Shown piece after piece: positions 6,104 through 6,216 of a stretch of 6,216 bases of DNA. Positions within the stretch are counted from its first letter, which is position 1; the number at the start of each line of letters is the position of its first letter. This DNA comes from Hyphomonas sp. Lineage in GTDB: Bacteria > Pseudomonadota > Alphaproteobacteria > Caulobacterales > Hyphomonadaceae. Both the position numbers and the translations under genes were made by a program. Location: assembly GCA_024743015.1 (NCBI GenBank), contig JANSXJ010000221.1, forward strand, positions 1 to 6,216, read 5' to 3'. Under the pieces are notes generated by a model, which was not told the DNA's origin, made no database searches, and saw nothing but the letters and a program-made list of their open reading frames with translations.

Positions 6104-6216
6104 ACACCTGACGCACGGCTCCAAGAGGGCCCATTTACCGAAATTCTGAGACGCTCCGCTAATTATTCGCGCGGAAAGACCTGTATGATGCGTACTCGTG
6201 AAACTGCGTAACATGG
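6104..6216. other. Intergenic tail after the crotonase gene
   Basis: I see no supportable gene, terminator or promoter here. There is an AT-rich patch (TAATTATT, 6160-6167) and TGCGTA twice (6189-6194 and 6205-6210). The ATG at 6213 could begin a gene beyond the window, but nothing upstream of it resembles a ribosome site strongly enough to say so. Confidence 0.4.

Noticed and set aside
6185..6211. Eight-codon frame ATGATGCGT... near the window end as a small gene or leader peptide
   Set aside because: It is too short, has no ribosome site, and shows no attenuator-like codon run.

Overview
The window is a fragment of a moderately GC-rich bacterial chromosome. It most resembles an alphaproteobacterium of the Hyphomonadaceae/Maricaulales or Sphingomonadales type. 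That placement is an inference from base composition, AGGAG-type ribosome sites and the set of oxidative catabolic enzymes; there is no RNA gene or marker protein to fix the taxon. I see no mobile element, CRISPR array, tRNA or rRNA.

Layout, left to right. (1) The 3' part of an acyl-CoA dehydrogenase gene (+, 5' end outside the window). (2) After 82 bp, a RimJ/RimL-like GNAT protein (+). (3) A complete bacterial cytochrome P450 (-), convergent with the GNAT gene; the two share a CTAG whose two strands supply both TAG stops. (4) A small uncharacterised lipoprotein (-), 120 bp upstream of the P450 start. (5) A 142-bp divergent intergenic region with a 22-bp inverted repeat that looks like a repressor operator. 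(6) A roughly 600-residue Baeyer-Villiger monooxygenase (BVMO, +), followed after 23 bp by (7) an enoyl-CoA hydratase/isomerase family protein (+). The last 113 bp hold no supportable gene.

Functionally the window reads as part of a degradation locus for a hydrophobic, probably cyclic substrate (terpenoid, cycloalkane or steroid-like). The P450 could hydroxylate an unactivated carbon, an alcohol dehydrogenase not seen here would make the ketone, the BVMO would insert oxygen to give an ester or lactone, and after hydrolysis and CoA activation the acyl-CoA dehydrogenase and crotonase-fold enzyme would carry out beta-oxidation-like steps. This assembly is inference; only the enzyme families are directly supported.

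I do not see a clearly new system. The points most worth a second look are departures from family consensus: DxES changed to D-T-A-A in the BVMO, Leu in place of the I-helix acid in the P450, an acyl-CoA dehydrogenase with its base at the isovaleryl/long-chain position, and a crotonase lacking one of the two hydratase glutamates. The candidate operator and the shared-stop convergent junction are also notable.
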